Positions 35,951-44,686 of a stretch of 64,000 bases of DNA are shown one piece after another. Each line of letters begins with the position of its first letter. Position 1 is the stretch's first letter. Source of the stretch: Aestuariibius insulae (GTDB lineage: Bacteria > Pseudomonadota > Alphaproteobacteria > Rhodobacterales > Rhodobacteraceae); contig NZ_JBFONW020000001.1 of the NCBI RefSeq assembly GCF_040783535.2, positions 1,236,650 through 1,300,649 of the forward strand, written 5' to 3'. The position numbers and the translations under genes were made by a program. A model generated the notes under the pieces. The model was given only the letters and a program-made list of their open reading frames with translations. It did no database searches and was not told where the DNA came from.

Positions 35951-38524
35951 TTATTTTTCGAGCAGTATCCGGGTCATGGCCTGCTTCAGCTTGTCGCTTC
36001 CGAAGGGCTTGCTCAGGATCGGGGCGTCCGGATAGCGGCGTGCCAGTTCGTTCGCTCCGCCATAGCCGGTGGCCAGGATGAACGGGATTCCGTCTTTCTG
36101 AAGTCGCTCCGCGATCTGGATCGACGTCTCCGCGCCCAGATTGACGTCGAGAAGCGCCAGATCGAAAGCCTCCTTGTCCAAAAGGGACAAGGCCTCTGTC
36201 ACGCTGCTGGCTACCTGGGACGCCTCGACGCCGAGTTCCGTGAGACTGTCCGTTACATCGAGCGCGATGATCATGTTGTCCTCGACCACCAGCACGTGGG
36301 AGGGAACCGGCCCGTCTTCGGTGTCGCTGGTCACGATTTCGAGCGTTTCCTTGCGCTGAACTTTTGCGTCGCTGACATAGCGTTCAGGAATGACGAACCG
36401 GGCATGGAGCCCGGTCAGCCGGTAATTCAGTTCGGCCTCGCCTTTCAGCTCGAACGGGATGGAGCGTTCGATGATCGTGGAGCCGAAGCCGCGGCGCGAT
36501 GGTGCGGTGACGGCCGGTCCGCCCGTCTCGGTCCAATCCACGACGAGGGCTTTTCGATCGTCGCGGGATAGGTCCAGGTTGATGACACCGGTCTCGTTGC
36601 TCAGTGCTCCGTGCTTGGTCGAATTGGTGACGAGTTCGTGGATCACAAGCGCGATCGTCGTCATTGCCTCGGGCGCAAGGAGGACATCGTCGCCGTCGAG
36701 GTGCAACCGGTCCGCCTTGTCAGAGAGGAAGGCTGCGACCTCGAGCTCAACCAGTTCCTTCACGGATGTGGGCGACCAGTTCTCGGCCGTGATCAGATCA
36801 TGGGCGCGCGCCAGAGCGTGGATCCGCCCACCAAGCTCGCGGGTATAGGCCTCGGTCGACAAAGCGTCGTCCCGCCCTTGCCGAACGAGCCCCTGGATCA
36901 GATTGAGAATATTGCGAACCCGGTGGTTCAGCTCGGCAATCAGAAGATCCTGCTTGTCAGCCGATTGCTTGCGCGCGATGGCTGCCGCATCGGAGAGTTT
37001 CAGAACGACCTCGATCAGCGTGATCCGCAGCGCTTCGGCGGCGTTTCTTTCGCTTTTGGTCCAGGGTGTCGATTGGCCTTTCACGATCTGCTGCCACGCC
37101 TCGAAGCTTTTGCGCGGCGTCAGACGGGCCCCGTTCGGCCCCGCCTCGACAGGTTTTTCCGGATTGCCGGCCCATTTGACGGATTGAGCGACCTCGCGTC
37201 TGAAAAGGACGATATAATCGCGGGGATGTCGCGAGATCGGCAGAGCCATCACACCGGCGACCTCGTTTGCATAATCGGCGGCAGGCGGGTGCCGTTCGCT
37301 CAGCGCTTCGGAGGCGAACACGTTCGAGGCGGCGGTTGTATTCAGGAACCGGATCAGCGCCATGAACTGGTCGTCATCGGGCGTCGATCCAAGACGCATG
37401 ATCCTGTCGTCGGAATAGAAGATAATGCCATCGAACGGGATGACCTGGCGGATCTCTTCGCTGATGATCTCGAAATTCTTGGCAAATCCGTGATGGTCCG
37501 CCGCACGGGTCATCAGGCGGTCGTGAAGCTCCTTGGCATCTTCGGCTTCCTGCCGGCTCTGCTCCGAATCTTTCAACGCGATCTCGTAGTTGAAGAGCTG
37601 GGCGTAAAGCTCGATCATCGTGCGCTTTTCGTAATCGACGACGCGCGGGGTGCGGTGATGGCAGGCAAAGAGCCCCCACAGCTCTCCGTCCTTGAGGATC
37701 GAAACGGACATGGAGGCCTGAACCCCCATGTTGCGCAGATATTCCAGATGGATCGGAGAGACGGCCCGCGTGACGCTCAGGCTCAGATCGAGAGGTTGCC
37801 CTTCCGCATTCAGCTCGGGGACGATCGGCGACACCTCGGCATCCACATCCGCGATCAGGCGCAGAACGCTGCGCTTGTACATCTCGCGGGCCTGTTTGGG
37901 GATGTCGGTGGCCGGATATCTCAGCCCCAGATAGGGTTCCATCCCCGGCTGCTTGATCTCGGCGATGACCGATCCGCTGTGATCCTCGTTGAACTGGTAG
38001 ACCATGACCCGGTCAAAGCCCGACATGGCCCGGATCGCCTGCGCGCCTTCCATGGCCAGGCGTTTGATGCTGTCATGCCGGCGCAGGCGCGCAACGAGCG
38101 GCTGGACCGACCAGACGCCGTCGGGGGTCGTCTCGATCTCGCCTTTCGGCTCGAGCTCGATCACCCAGTTGGTTCCGGACTGATGCGCGGCGATGTCGAA
38201 CAGACGGTCGTCGCCCAATGCCTTGACGTTGAAAAGGCGCGAGGGTGTTTCGGAATAGGCCGCGATCTGCAGCCTGGAGCGCAGCGAATGCAGCACGTCC
38301 TTTGGCAGGTGATCGGCAATCGGGGTTCCAATCACATGTTCTGGATCGAGGCCGATCATGTTCTTTGCATTTGTGGACAAATGCGTGACGATCCAGTCCC
38401 GGGAGACCGCGATCAGGCATCCGAACGGCTGGACATTGCCCAGAATGTGGATCGGCTCCCGATCGCAATTCGTCAGGTCGATCGGCTGCCTCGTTTGAGG
38501 ATCATGCTGAGGCATAAGGGCCAT
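35951..38524 (-). CDS. bphP: Bacteriophytochrome with HWE-type histidine kinase and response-regulator domain
   Basis: An 857-residue red/far-red light sensor, starting at ATG 38524 (GGAG upstream). The PAS domain carries the biliverdin-binding Cys near residue 20 (LTNCDREPIHILGNVQPFG). The GAF domain has the PATDIPKQAR motif, and a PHY domain follows. The kinase H-box (AELNHRVRNILNLIQGLV, about residue 530) is of the HWE/HisKA_2 type, with VIHELVTNSTKHGAL as N-box. A C-terminal receiver (LVVEDNMIIALDV, LALLDVNLG with the phospho-Asp, SKPF) ends the protein. Its start overlaps the heme oxygenase gene, so chromophore supply and photoreceptor are coupled. Output targets are not visible. Confidence 0.95.
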   Translation of the reverse strand: MALMPQHDPQTRQPIDLTNCDREPIHILGNVQPFGCLIAVSRDWIVTHLSTNAKNMIGLDPEHVIGTPIADHLPKDVLHSLRSRLQIAAYSETPSRLFNVKALGDDRLFDIAAHQSGTNWVIELEPKGEIETTPDGVWSVQPLVARLRRHDSIKRLAMEGAQAIRAMSGFDRVMVYQFNEDHSGSVIAEIKQPGMEPYLGLRYPATDIPKQAREMYKRSVLRLIADVDAEVSPIVPELNAEGQPLDLSLSVTRAVSPIHLEYLRNMGVQASMSVSILKDGELWGLFACHHRTPRVVDYEKRTMIELYAQLFNYEIALKDSEQSRQEAEDAKELHDRLMTRAADHHGFAKNFEIISEEIRQVIPFDGIIFYSDDRIMRLGSTPDDDQFMALIRFLNTTAASNVFASEALSERHPPAADYANEVAGVMALPISRHPRDYIVLFRREVAQSVKWAGNPEKPVEAGPNGARLTPRKSFEAWQQIVKGQSTPWTKSERNAAEALRITLIEVVLKLSDAAAIARKQSADKQDLLIAELNHRVRNILNLIQGLVRQGRDDALSTEAYTRELGGRIHALARAHDLITAENWSPTSVKELVELEVAAFLSDKADRLHLDGDDVLLAPEAMTTIALVIHELVTNSTKHGALSNETGVINLDLSRDDRKALVVDWTETGGPAVTAPSRRGFGSTIIERSIPFELKGEAELNYRLTGLHARFVIPERYVSDAKVQRKETLEIVTSDTEDGPVPSHVLVVEDNMIIALDVTDSLTELGVEASQVASSVTEALSLLDKEAFDLALLDVNLGAETSIQIAERLQKDGIPFILATGYGGANELARRYPDAPILSKPFGSDKLKQAMTRILLEK

Positions 38525-39089
38525 TCGAAATCTGCTCCGCAGGGAGGGACAAGGAGGTTTGCACGCGATCATAGCTGGTCGAAAAGCGCAGGAACAGGGC
38601 GCGGGCATCCGCGACGATCTGTGCGGCCCGCTCGTCCGAGCCATTCATGGCGCCGAGCGCCTTCGTCAAAGCGCCCCAGGCGCGGCCTTGGGCGGGCAGG
38701 GCGAAGTAGCATCCGTTTGCCGTCACGCGAGGGTCCGTTGCTGCAAGCCAGCGTTTGCGCAACACCTGCGTGCCGAGCCGGGATCCGATCAGCATGTAAT
38801 CGAGCGCGACTGTGTGGACCGAAAGGGGCGCAAGGGTCGGGAGGGTCGGCGCACCCATCGCATCGAGATCCGTGCCGAGCGCGTCGATCATATCGCCCAG
38901 CATCGCCTGCGGAGCGTCGGTCTGAAGTCCCCTCAGGGCGATGTAATGGATGGCAAGAAAGGCCCGGTAGCCGTGGATCTGTGTCAGATCCAGAGTCGAG
39001 ATCTTGCGATCCAGCGCCTCATGTTCGTCCTGCAGGTCCCGTCTGAGCCGCTCGCGCAGCGAAAGGGGAGGGGTGAGGCAGTCTTGCAT
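38502..39089 (-). CDS. bphO: Biliverdin-producing heme oxygenase BphO
   Basis: A 195-residue heme oxygenase, the typical length, from ATG 39089 with GAAGAGA upstream. The frame is open to 39239, but a longer start is less likely. The heme-ligand His lies in LRRDLQDEHEALDRKIS. The distal-helix region (VALDYMLIGSRLGTQVLRKRW) follows the family plan. It opens heme to biliverdin, the chromophore attached to the bacteriophytochrome encoded next. The stop overlaps the bphP start by about 23 bp. Confidence 0.9.
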   Translation of the reverse strand: MQDCLTPPLSLRERLRRDLQDEHEALDRKISTLDLTQIHGYRAFLAIHYIALRGLQTDAPQAMLGDMIDALGTDLDAMGAPTLPTLAPLSVHTVALDYMLIGSRLGTQVLRKRWLAATDPRVTANGCYFALPAQGRAWGALTKALGAMNGSDERAAQIVADARALFLRFSTSYDRVQTSLSLPAEQISNGPYASA

Positions 39090-39237
39090 CCGGCGCAGCG
39101 TCTCTTCACAGTCCAAAAAAGGTGGGGGAGCATGTTTTGCTATGGGAAAGCCTATGTCGGCTTGTGCGGCTTCGAAAGAAGAAAGTGGCGTGTATCGCGG
39201 CGCTCGGCGGAAAGACATTGTTATAGTTCTACTTCTC

Positions 39238-40569
39238 ATGCGGAATGCTCTGGCCGGATTGTTTCTGTCTTTGCCCTTTGCCGCGCTGGCAACAACGCTG
39301 TTGGCCGATGGGATGCCCGCTCCGGTCGATCCTGCGGACTACGCGGCAGCCGATCCGGACGAGATCGCCCTGGGGCAGCTTCTGTTCTACGATCCGATCC
39401 TGTCGGGCAACCGCGCGGTGTCCTGCGCAAGCTGTCATCATCCCGCCTTCGCTACGTCGGACGGTCTGGCGCTGGGTCTGGGGGACGGGGGCCGGGGGCT
39501 TGGACCCGCGCGGCGGGCCGATCCGACAAACCTGCCCGAGCAAAGGATCCCGCGTAATTCGCCCGCGCTGTTCAATCTGGGTCATGCGGAGTTCACGACC
39601 CTGTTTCACGACGGCCGTATCGAGGTCCGCGCGGACGGAACGCTGCGGACGCCGCTGGGGGACGATATGAGCGAAGGTTTCGCTTCGATCCTGTCGGCGC
39701 AGACGATGTTCCCGGTTCTGTCACCGGACGAGATGGCGGGGCATTATTCCGAGAACGAGATCAGCCAGGCGATCCGGATGGGACGCATCACCGGAGAGGG
39801 TGGGGCCTGGCACCTGATCTCGGGCCGCGTGGCGGGCATTCCCGCCTATGCAGAGGCGTTCCGGATCTATCCGCATATCGACGCGCCGGAAGATATCGCC
39901 TTCACGGATATCTCGAATGCGATCGCTGCCTTCATCGCCCATGAATGGCGCTCGGAGGACAGCCCGTTCGATGCGCATCTGCGCGGGGAGCGGCCTTTGG
40001 CCGGGGCGGCGGCCGAGGGGATGGCCCTCTTTTACGGTGAGGCGGGGTGCGCGGCCTGCCATTCCGGGCCGTTTCAGACGGATCACGGGTTTCACGCGAT
40101 GGGTGCGCCGCAGATCGGTCCGGGAAAGGCGGCCCGGTTCGAGAGCCACGCCCGCGACGAAGGGCGGTTCCGGGTGACGGGGGAACCGGCAGACCTCTAC
40201 GCCTTCCGCACGCCGTCCTTGCGCAACGTGACGCGAACCGGGCCCTGGGGTCATGCGGGCACCCATGCCAATCTGCGCGCGTTTCTGCGCGATCACGCCG
40301 ATCCGAAGGCGGGTTCGGGACGGATTGCCGGGCTGATCGAGACCGTGCGTCTTCCCGATCTGCCAGTCGAGGATTTCAGGATTGCGGGCGATGCTGCCGA
40401 AACGAGGAGGATCGCGGATGCCGCGATTGGCGTGACGGCGACCTTGTCCGAGCGGGATCTCGATGCCTTGATGTCCTTTTTGGCGGCGCTTGACGATCCG
40501 GTCGCGCTGGAGGGACGTCTGGGCAGTCCGGACGCTGTGCCATCGGGGCTTCCGGTTGATCATCCGTAG
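39238..40569 (+). CDS. Di-heme cytochrome c peroxidase / MauG-family protein
   Basis: A 443-residue exported protein, starting at ATG 39238 with a signal peptide (LAGLFLSLPFAALATT). Two c-type heme sites are visible: CASCHH near residue 63 and CAACHSGPF in the second half, plus LGQLLFYDPILSGNRAVSC and FRTPSLRNVTRTGPWGHAG, characteristic of the family. These enzymes reduce peroxide or, like MauG and MbnH, oxidise protein residues. It shares the tail VPSGLPVD with the paralogue at 50348-51628. It is divergent from bphO (148 bp apart) and convergent with the CRTAC1 gene. Confidence 0.92.
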   Translation: MRNALAGLFLSLPFAALATTLLADGMPAPVDPADYAAADPDEIALGQLLFYDPILSGNRAVSCASCHHPAFATSDGLALGLGDGGRGLGPARRADPTNLPEQRIPRNSPALFNLGHAEFTTLFHDGRIEVRADGTLRTPLGDDMSEGFASILSAQTMFPVLSPDEMAGHYSENEISQAIRMGRITGEGGAWHLISGRVAGIPAYAEAFRIYPHIDAPEDIAFTDISNAIAAFIAHEWRSEDSPFDAHLRGERPLAGAAAEGMALFYGEAGCAACHSGPFQTDHGFHAMGAPQIGPGKAARFESHARDEGRFRVTGEPADLYAFRTPSLRNVTRTGPWGHAGTHANLRAFLRDHADPKAGSGRIAGLIETVRLPDLPVEDFRIAGDAAETRRIADAAIGVTATLSERDLDALMSFLAALDDPVALEGRLGSPDAVPSGLPVDHP

Positions 40570-40570
40570 C

Positions 40571-40619
40571 CAAAATCTTCTGGAAGATTTTGCCCTTCAG
40601 GATTTTCTAGAAAATCCTG
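40571..40619. repeat. Pair of perfect hairpins, copy 3
   Basis: Inverted repeats at 40571-40592 (core TTCTGGAA) and 40598-40619 (core TTCTAGAA), of the same family as at 29.9 and 33.4 kb. They lie between the convergent MauG-like and CRTAC1 genes. Confidence 0.9.
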
Positions 40620-40626
40620 CCTGCGC

Positions 40627-42090
40627 TTAGCGGGGTGCGGTGAGGACCAGAGTTCCCCCTGCGTCGACGGTCTGCCATGGCCTCCAATCGCCCGAGGGGG
40701 GACGCCAGCGCAGCTCGGCCCTGGGCGCGTTTCCGAGCCCGAAATGCAGGGGCAGGGCCTCTCCGCCCGCGTGACCGCCGCCTACCGTGATTTGCTGGCT
40801 TTGGACGCCGTCTTCGGTTCGCAGCTGCACGCGGCCACCGAGCCCGGGCGGCGTCTCGACGGTGACGAACCCGCCCGCATCGCTGACATTCCGCCAGAGG
40901 CCCATAGGCGCGCGCCGGTTCACCACCACGAGATCGAGCCGTCCGTCCAGATCCAGATCGGCCAGCGCCGCCCCGCGCGACCGCGCGCTTTGCGCGACGC
41001 CCGCCCGCCCGGCGACCTCGCGGAACGTCCCGTTCGGCTGTTGCATCAGCAGGCTGTTGGGGTCCTCCATCGCGTTGCCCGGCATCTGGTCCACATTGCC
41101 CTTGGCGATGAAAAGATCCGGTCGCCCGTCATTATCGACATCGCCGAATTCCGAGTGCCAGCCGGTCGAGGGGCGACCGTCATCGCCCTCATGGGGGCGG
41201 TGCGCGGTCGTTCCCATCTCGAACGGGGCGGCGACATAGCCGCCGCCCTCCGCGATTTGAAGAAGCTGGTCGCCCATCGAGGTCAGCATCACCTCATCCG
41301 CGCTATCCCCATTGAGATCGCGCGAGGCGATGCCCATGCCCCAAAGCTGCGGCCCCTCCCAGCCATCTTCGGGCCCGAGAAATCGCCGCTCTTCGATGTC
41401 CCACATCTGCTCGGCCCCGCCGCGGACATAGTAGTGCCGGTCGTTCGAGATCCTCAGCGTCATGCGACCGCGCGCATCCTCCGCCGCCAGCATCGAGAGC
41501 GGGCAAAACCCGAGCGACAGCACCTCGGCGCGCCAACCCGTCTGCGCTGGCCAAAGGATCCGGTTCGTGTCGCAGGCCTCAAAAGGCCCGTCCGGATCCG
41601 TCCGGTCCACATAATGGCCAAGCGCAAGGACCGGACGATCCGCCCCCGGCTCCCACCACGCGGTGAAAGCAGTTGTCCATTGATCACTAACGGGCAGGCC
41701 CAGACCTTGCGTCGCGTCCTTGAAATGACACGCGCCATGTCCCTTCAGCGCCAGATCTTCTCCAACCCGCATCACATAAAGATCGAGCGTCCCGTCCCCG
41801 TCCAGATCCAGAGGGTAGGCTCCGGTGACGCCGGTCAGATCCGGCAGCGATCCTTCTTCGAAGACAAACTCTCCACGGTTCAGGAAGAGCCGCGCCCGGT
41901 TCTCTCCACCTGCGGCGAAAATCTCAGGCAGCCCGTCGCCGTTGCAGTCGAAGATAGCCACGCCGCCACCGACGAAATGTTCCCAGCCGCCGTTATAGAT
42001 GTGCTCGGGAAGGGCCTCCGAGCGGTCCTCGAACCGCACCTCGGCCTGGGCGCCTCCGGCAAGCAGAAGCGCGGCGATCAGGCCTTTCAT
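40627..42090 (-). CDS. CRTAC1-type secreted FG-GAP/VCBS repeat protein
   Basis: A 487-residue protein from ATG 42090, with a signal peptide (MKGLIAALLLAGGAQA). It carries beta-propeller repeats with Ca-binding-like DxDxDG loops (FDCNGDGLPEIFAAG, LDLDGDGTLDLYVM, GDVDNDGRPDLFIAKG, ADLDLDGRLDLVVV) and a C-terminal ASPIC/UnbV-type domain. It is exported, with a probable binding or surface role. Its start overlaps the ROK repressor stop (ATGA), although the functions seem unrelated. It converges on the MauG-like gene. Confidence 0.85.
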   Translation of the reverse strand: MKGLIAALLLAGGAQAEVRFEDRSEALPEHIYNGGWEHFVGGGVAIFDCNGDGLPEIFAAGGENRARLFLNRGEFVFEEGSLPDLTGVTGAYPLDLDGDGTLDLYVMRVGEDLALKGHGACHFKDATQGLGLPVSDQWTTAFTAWWEPGADRPVLALGHYVDRTDPDGPFEACDTNRILWPAQTGWRAEVLSLGFCPLSMLAAEDARGRMTLRISNDRHYYVRGGAEQMWDIEERRFLGPEDGWEGPQLWGMGIASRDLNGDSADEVMLTSMGDQLLQIAEGGGYVAAPFEMGTTAHRPHEGDDGRPSTGWHSEFGDVDNDGRPDLFIAKGNVDQMPGNAMEDPNSLLMQQPNGTFREVAGRAGVAQSARSRGAALADLDLDGRLDLVVVNRRAPMGLWRNVSDAGGFVTVETPPGLGGRVQLRTEDGVQSQQITVGGGHAGGEALPLHFGLGNAPRAELRWRPPSGDWRPWQTVDAGGTLVLTAPR

Positions 42091-43313
42091 CGGCCCAGCC
42101 GATCTGCGGTGACAGCGTCGAGCGCCAGAGCCGCCGCGCCCCGCGCCCAAACCCGGTCGCCCCATGCATGTATTTCGACCGGGACGGGCGGGCGACTGAG
42201 GGGGAGGGCCATTTCCGCCATCTCGGCCATGGCATCTTCGGCGTAGAGATAATCGTAGCGCAGACGCTCCCCGCTGAGCAGGATCTTGGTCGGATCGAAA
42301 AGCTGGACGACGTTCGAGAGGCCGAGCGCCAGGTAGCGCCCGGCGCGCCGAAAAATCGTCTGCGCCGCGCTATGGCCTGCCTTCGCCTCTGCATAGAGAT
42401 GCTCGAGAATGGCGCTGGCGCCTTCCGTCATCTCGCGGTCGAGCGCCGTCGCCGCCTCGCGCACCAGCGCGTAGTCGGCGACATAAGCCTCAAGACAGCC
42501 GCGCCGTCCGCATCGGCAGAGCGCGCCGTCCAGATGCACCTTGGTATGGCCCAGCTCGATGCCAAGGCCTTGCGCCCCGCGAAAGAGCTCTCCGCCCAGA
42601 ACGAGCCCCATGCCGACGCCGTGTTCGATGGTGACCACGGCAAAATCCGACATGCCGCGACCTGCTCCGAACCACAGCTCGGCCAGGGTGAGCACATTGG
42701 CATCGTTGTCCAGATGCACTGGCAGCCCCAGATGATCGTTCAGGCATTGGCCAAGATCGGCATCCGTCTCGCTCAGGATCGGTGACCAGGCGACGATGCC
42801 TGTGGCTGCATCGACGATCCCGGGCAGGCCCACGCCCACCGCCGCAATATCGCTGCGCTGCCGCCCGGCCCCGTCCAGCAATGTCGTCAGCAGCCTGTCG
42901 GCCTCATCGACCGTCACGCCATAGCTTTGCCGCCTCCCGCCGCAGAGCTCTTCGGCTTCGGCCAGCATCCGGCCAGCCATGTCGACGAGAACGGCGGAAT
43001 GCGTCCGGTCGGCGAGCTTCATTCCGACGACAAGTCCGGCACCGTTCGCGACCTGCAGGGCAACCGGAGGACGTCCGCGTCCGGTATCGCGGGGGACGCT
43101 TTCGACCTCTTCGAGAAAGCCGGTCGCGATCAGATCGGAGGTCAGGGACGTCACCGATCCGGGGGAAATCTCGAGCAGCCGGGCCACGTCCATCCGGGGG
43201 GCCTGACCGGCGGCGCGCACGAATTCGAAAACCTGCTGGCGCAGGGGCTGTGATTCGCTTCTGGGTCCGCTTGGTCTGGGGCCGCAGCCGGTCTCGTCGG
43301 CGTCGTCATACAT
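42087..43313 (-). CDS. xylR: ROK-family repressor, probable xylose regulator XylR
   Basis: A 408-residue ROK protein from ATG 43313. The N-terminal winged helix (MDVARLLEISPGSVTSLTSDL) is followed by a ROK sugar-kinase-like domain with DMAGRMLAEAEEL, VGVGLPGIVDAATGIV and the zinc-binding Cys motif LCRCGRRGCLEAYV. It is divergent from xylF, the position of XylR repressors, so xylose (or its ligand) should relieve repression of the xyl operon. A palindrome in the intergenic region is a candidate operator. Confidence 0.88.
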   Translation of the reverse strand: MYDDADETGCGPRPSGPRSESQPLRQQVFEFVRAAGQAPRMDVARLLEISPGSVTSLTSDLIATGFLEEVESVPRDTGRGRPPVALQVANGAGLVVGMKLADRTHSAVLVDMAGRMLAEAEELCGGRRQSYGVTVDEADRLLTTLLDGAGRQRSDIAAVGVGLPGIVDAATGIVAWSPILSETDADLGQCLNDHLGLPVHLDNDANVLTLAELWFGAGRGMSDFAVVTIEHGVGMGLVLGGELFRGAQGLGIELGHTKVHLDGALCRCGRRGCLEAYVADYALVREAATALDREMTEGASAILEHLYAEAKAGHSAAQTIFRRAGRYLALGLSNVVQLFDPTKILLSGERLRYDYLYAEDAMAEMAEMALPLSRPPVPVEIHAWGDRVWARGAAALALDAVTADRLGR

Positions 43314-43422
43314 TATTTCAGTCCGCGAACTATTCCGCACCGCAGAAACGGTCGGATCCTCCCTTTGCCGTCTTTTCGAGCGGCTTTCTCTCTCGATCTA
43401 GCGCTTCCCGAGCGGTCTATGT

Positions 43423-43452
43423 CAATTTTATTTTGACAACTGAATTAAATTG
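43423..43452. promoter_or_regulatory. Candidate XylR operator overlapping a -35 box
   Basis: An imperfect 30-bp palindrome with arms CAATTT and AAATTG (10 of 15 positions paired) lies in the ROK/xylF intergenic space. A smaller perfect arm pair GTCAA/TTGAC (43421-43437) overlaps it, as does a TTGACA at 43433-43438 that could be the -35 of the xylF promoter. Repressor binding here would block that promoter. Confidence 0.55.
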
Positions 43453-43535
43453 CGCATCGTATCGGGACAGAAGCGAGTTTGCTTCGCGCCGGGCCTGCGA
43501 AAAGACGGTCCCGGCGGTTCACAGGGAGGATTACC

Positions 43536-44561
43536 ATGCGCAACGCGATCATCGCGGCGGCCATCGCGGCTGCCGGTCTTTCAACCCAGGCCTATGCCCA
43601 GGACATCACCGTCGGTGTCAGCTGGTCCAACTTCCAGGAGGAGCGCTGGAAGACCGACGAGGCCGCCATCCGCGGCGCGCTCGAAGAGGCCGGAGCCGAA
43701 TATGTCTCCGCCGATGCGCAATCCTCCTCGGCCAAGCAGCTGTCGGATGTGGAAAGCCTGATTGCCCAGGGCGTCGATGCGCTGATTATCCTGGCCCAGG
43801 ACACGCAGGCCATCGGCCCCGCGGTTCAGGCCGCCGCCGACGAGGGCATCCCGGTTATCGCCTATGACCGCCTGATCGAGGATGACCGCGCCTTCTATCT
43901 GACCTTCGACAATATCGAGGTCGGCCGCATGCAGGCCCGCGCCGTGCTCGAGGCCGCGCCTGAAGGTAATTACGTCATGATCAAGGGCTCGCCCACCGAT
44001 CCCAATGCCGACTTCCTGCGCGGCGGTCAGCAGGAGGTCCTGCAGGAGGCGATCGACAGTGGCGCGATCACCATCGTCGGCGAGGCCTATACCGACGGCT
44101 GGCTGCCTGCCAATGCTCAGCGCAACATGGAGCAGATCCTGACCGCCAACGACAACAATGTCGACGCGGTCGTGGCCTCTAATGACGGCACCGCAGGCGG
44201 CGCTGTTGCCGCGCTGACCGCACAGGGCCTTGAAGGCGCCGTACCGGTGTCGGGTCAGGACGGTGATCATGCCGCGCTTAACCGTGTCGCGCTTGGCACG
44301 CAGACTGTCAGTGTCTGGAAGGATGCCCGTGATCTGGGCCGCGAGGCAGGTGAGATCGCTGTGGCTCTGGCTGGCGGCACGGGCATGTCCGATGTCGAGG
44401 GCGCGTCCGAATGGACCTCGCCTGCAGGCACGACGATGACCGCCAAGTTCCTCGAGCCGATGCCGATCACGCAGGACAATCTGAACGCCGTGCTTGATGC
44501 GGGCTGGATCGAGAAAGACGCGCTGTGTCAGGGCGTCAGCGGCGTAGACGTCTGCAACTAG
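43536..44561 (+). CDS. xylF: D-xylose ABC transporter substrate-binding protein XylF
   Basis: A 341-residue periplasmic binding protein from ATG 43536 (AGGGAGGA upstream), with a signal peptide (IIAAAIAAAGLSTQAYAQ). It has ITVGVSWSNFQEERWKTDEA at the start, the sugar-binding fold marks DALIILAQDT, GIPVIAYDRLI and VVASNDGTAGGAVAAL, and the family tail with two Cys (ALCQGVSGVDVC). It captures D-xylose for the XylHG transporter. It is the first gene of the operon. Confidence 0.93.
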   Translation: MRNAIIAAAIAAAGLSTQAYAQDITVGVSWSNFQEERWKTDEAAIRGALEEAGAEYVSADAQSSSAKQLSDVESLIAQGVDALIILAQDTQAIGPAVQAAADEGIPVIAYDRLIEDDRAFYLTFDNIEVGRMQARAVLEAAPEGNYVMIKGSPTDPNADFLRGGQQEVLQEAIDSGAITIVGEAYTDGWLPANAQRNMEQILTANDNNVDAVVASNDGTAGGAVAALTAQGLEGAVPVSGQDGDHAALNRVALGTQTVSVWKDARDLGREAGEIAVALAGGTGMSDVEGASEWTSPAGTTMTAKFLEPMPITQDNLNAVLDAGWIEKDALCQGVSGVDVCN

Positions 44562-44571
44562 ACCCCAAGGC

Positions 44572-44638
44572 GCCCCGGGCTTGACCCGGGGCCTTTGCCG
44601 GGGCCCTTGCACCAGAGGTCCCGGCTCAAGGCCGGGAC
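44572..44638. repeat. Two GC-rich hairpins between xylF and xylH
   Basis: Hairpins at 44572-44592 (stem GCCCCGGG) and 44618-44638 (stem GTCCCGG). Such palindromes between a binding-protein gene and its permease usually protect or partly terminate the upstream transcript, making more binding protein than permease. No T-run follows. Confidence 0.7.
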
Positions 44639-44686
44639 GCGGCCCACCCCGCCTCCGGACCGACAGGCCCCAAACGGATAGGCCCA

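Noticed and set aside
36611..39046. An 811-codon plus-strand frame opposite bphP/bphO
   Set aside because: Antisense shadow of two well-supported genes in GC-rich DNA; no signature or ribosome-binding site.
40744..42246. A 500-codon plus-strand frame opposite the CRTAC1 gene
   Set aside because: The minus strand shows clear FG-GAP repeats and a signal peptide; the opposite frame is an artefact.
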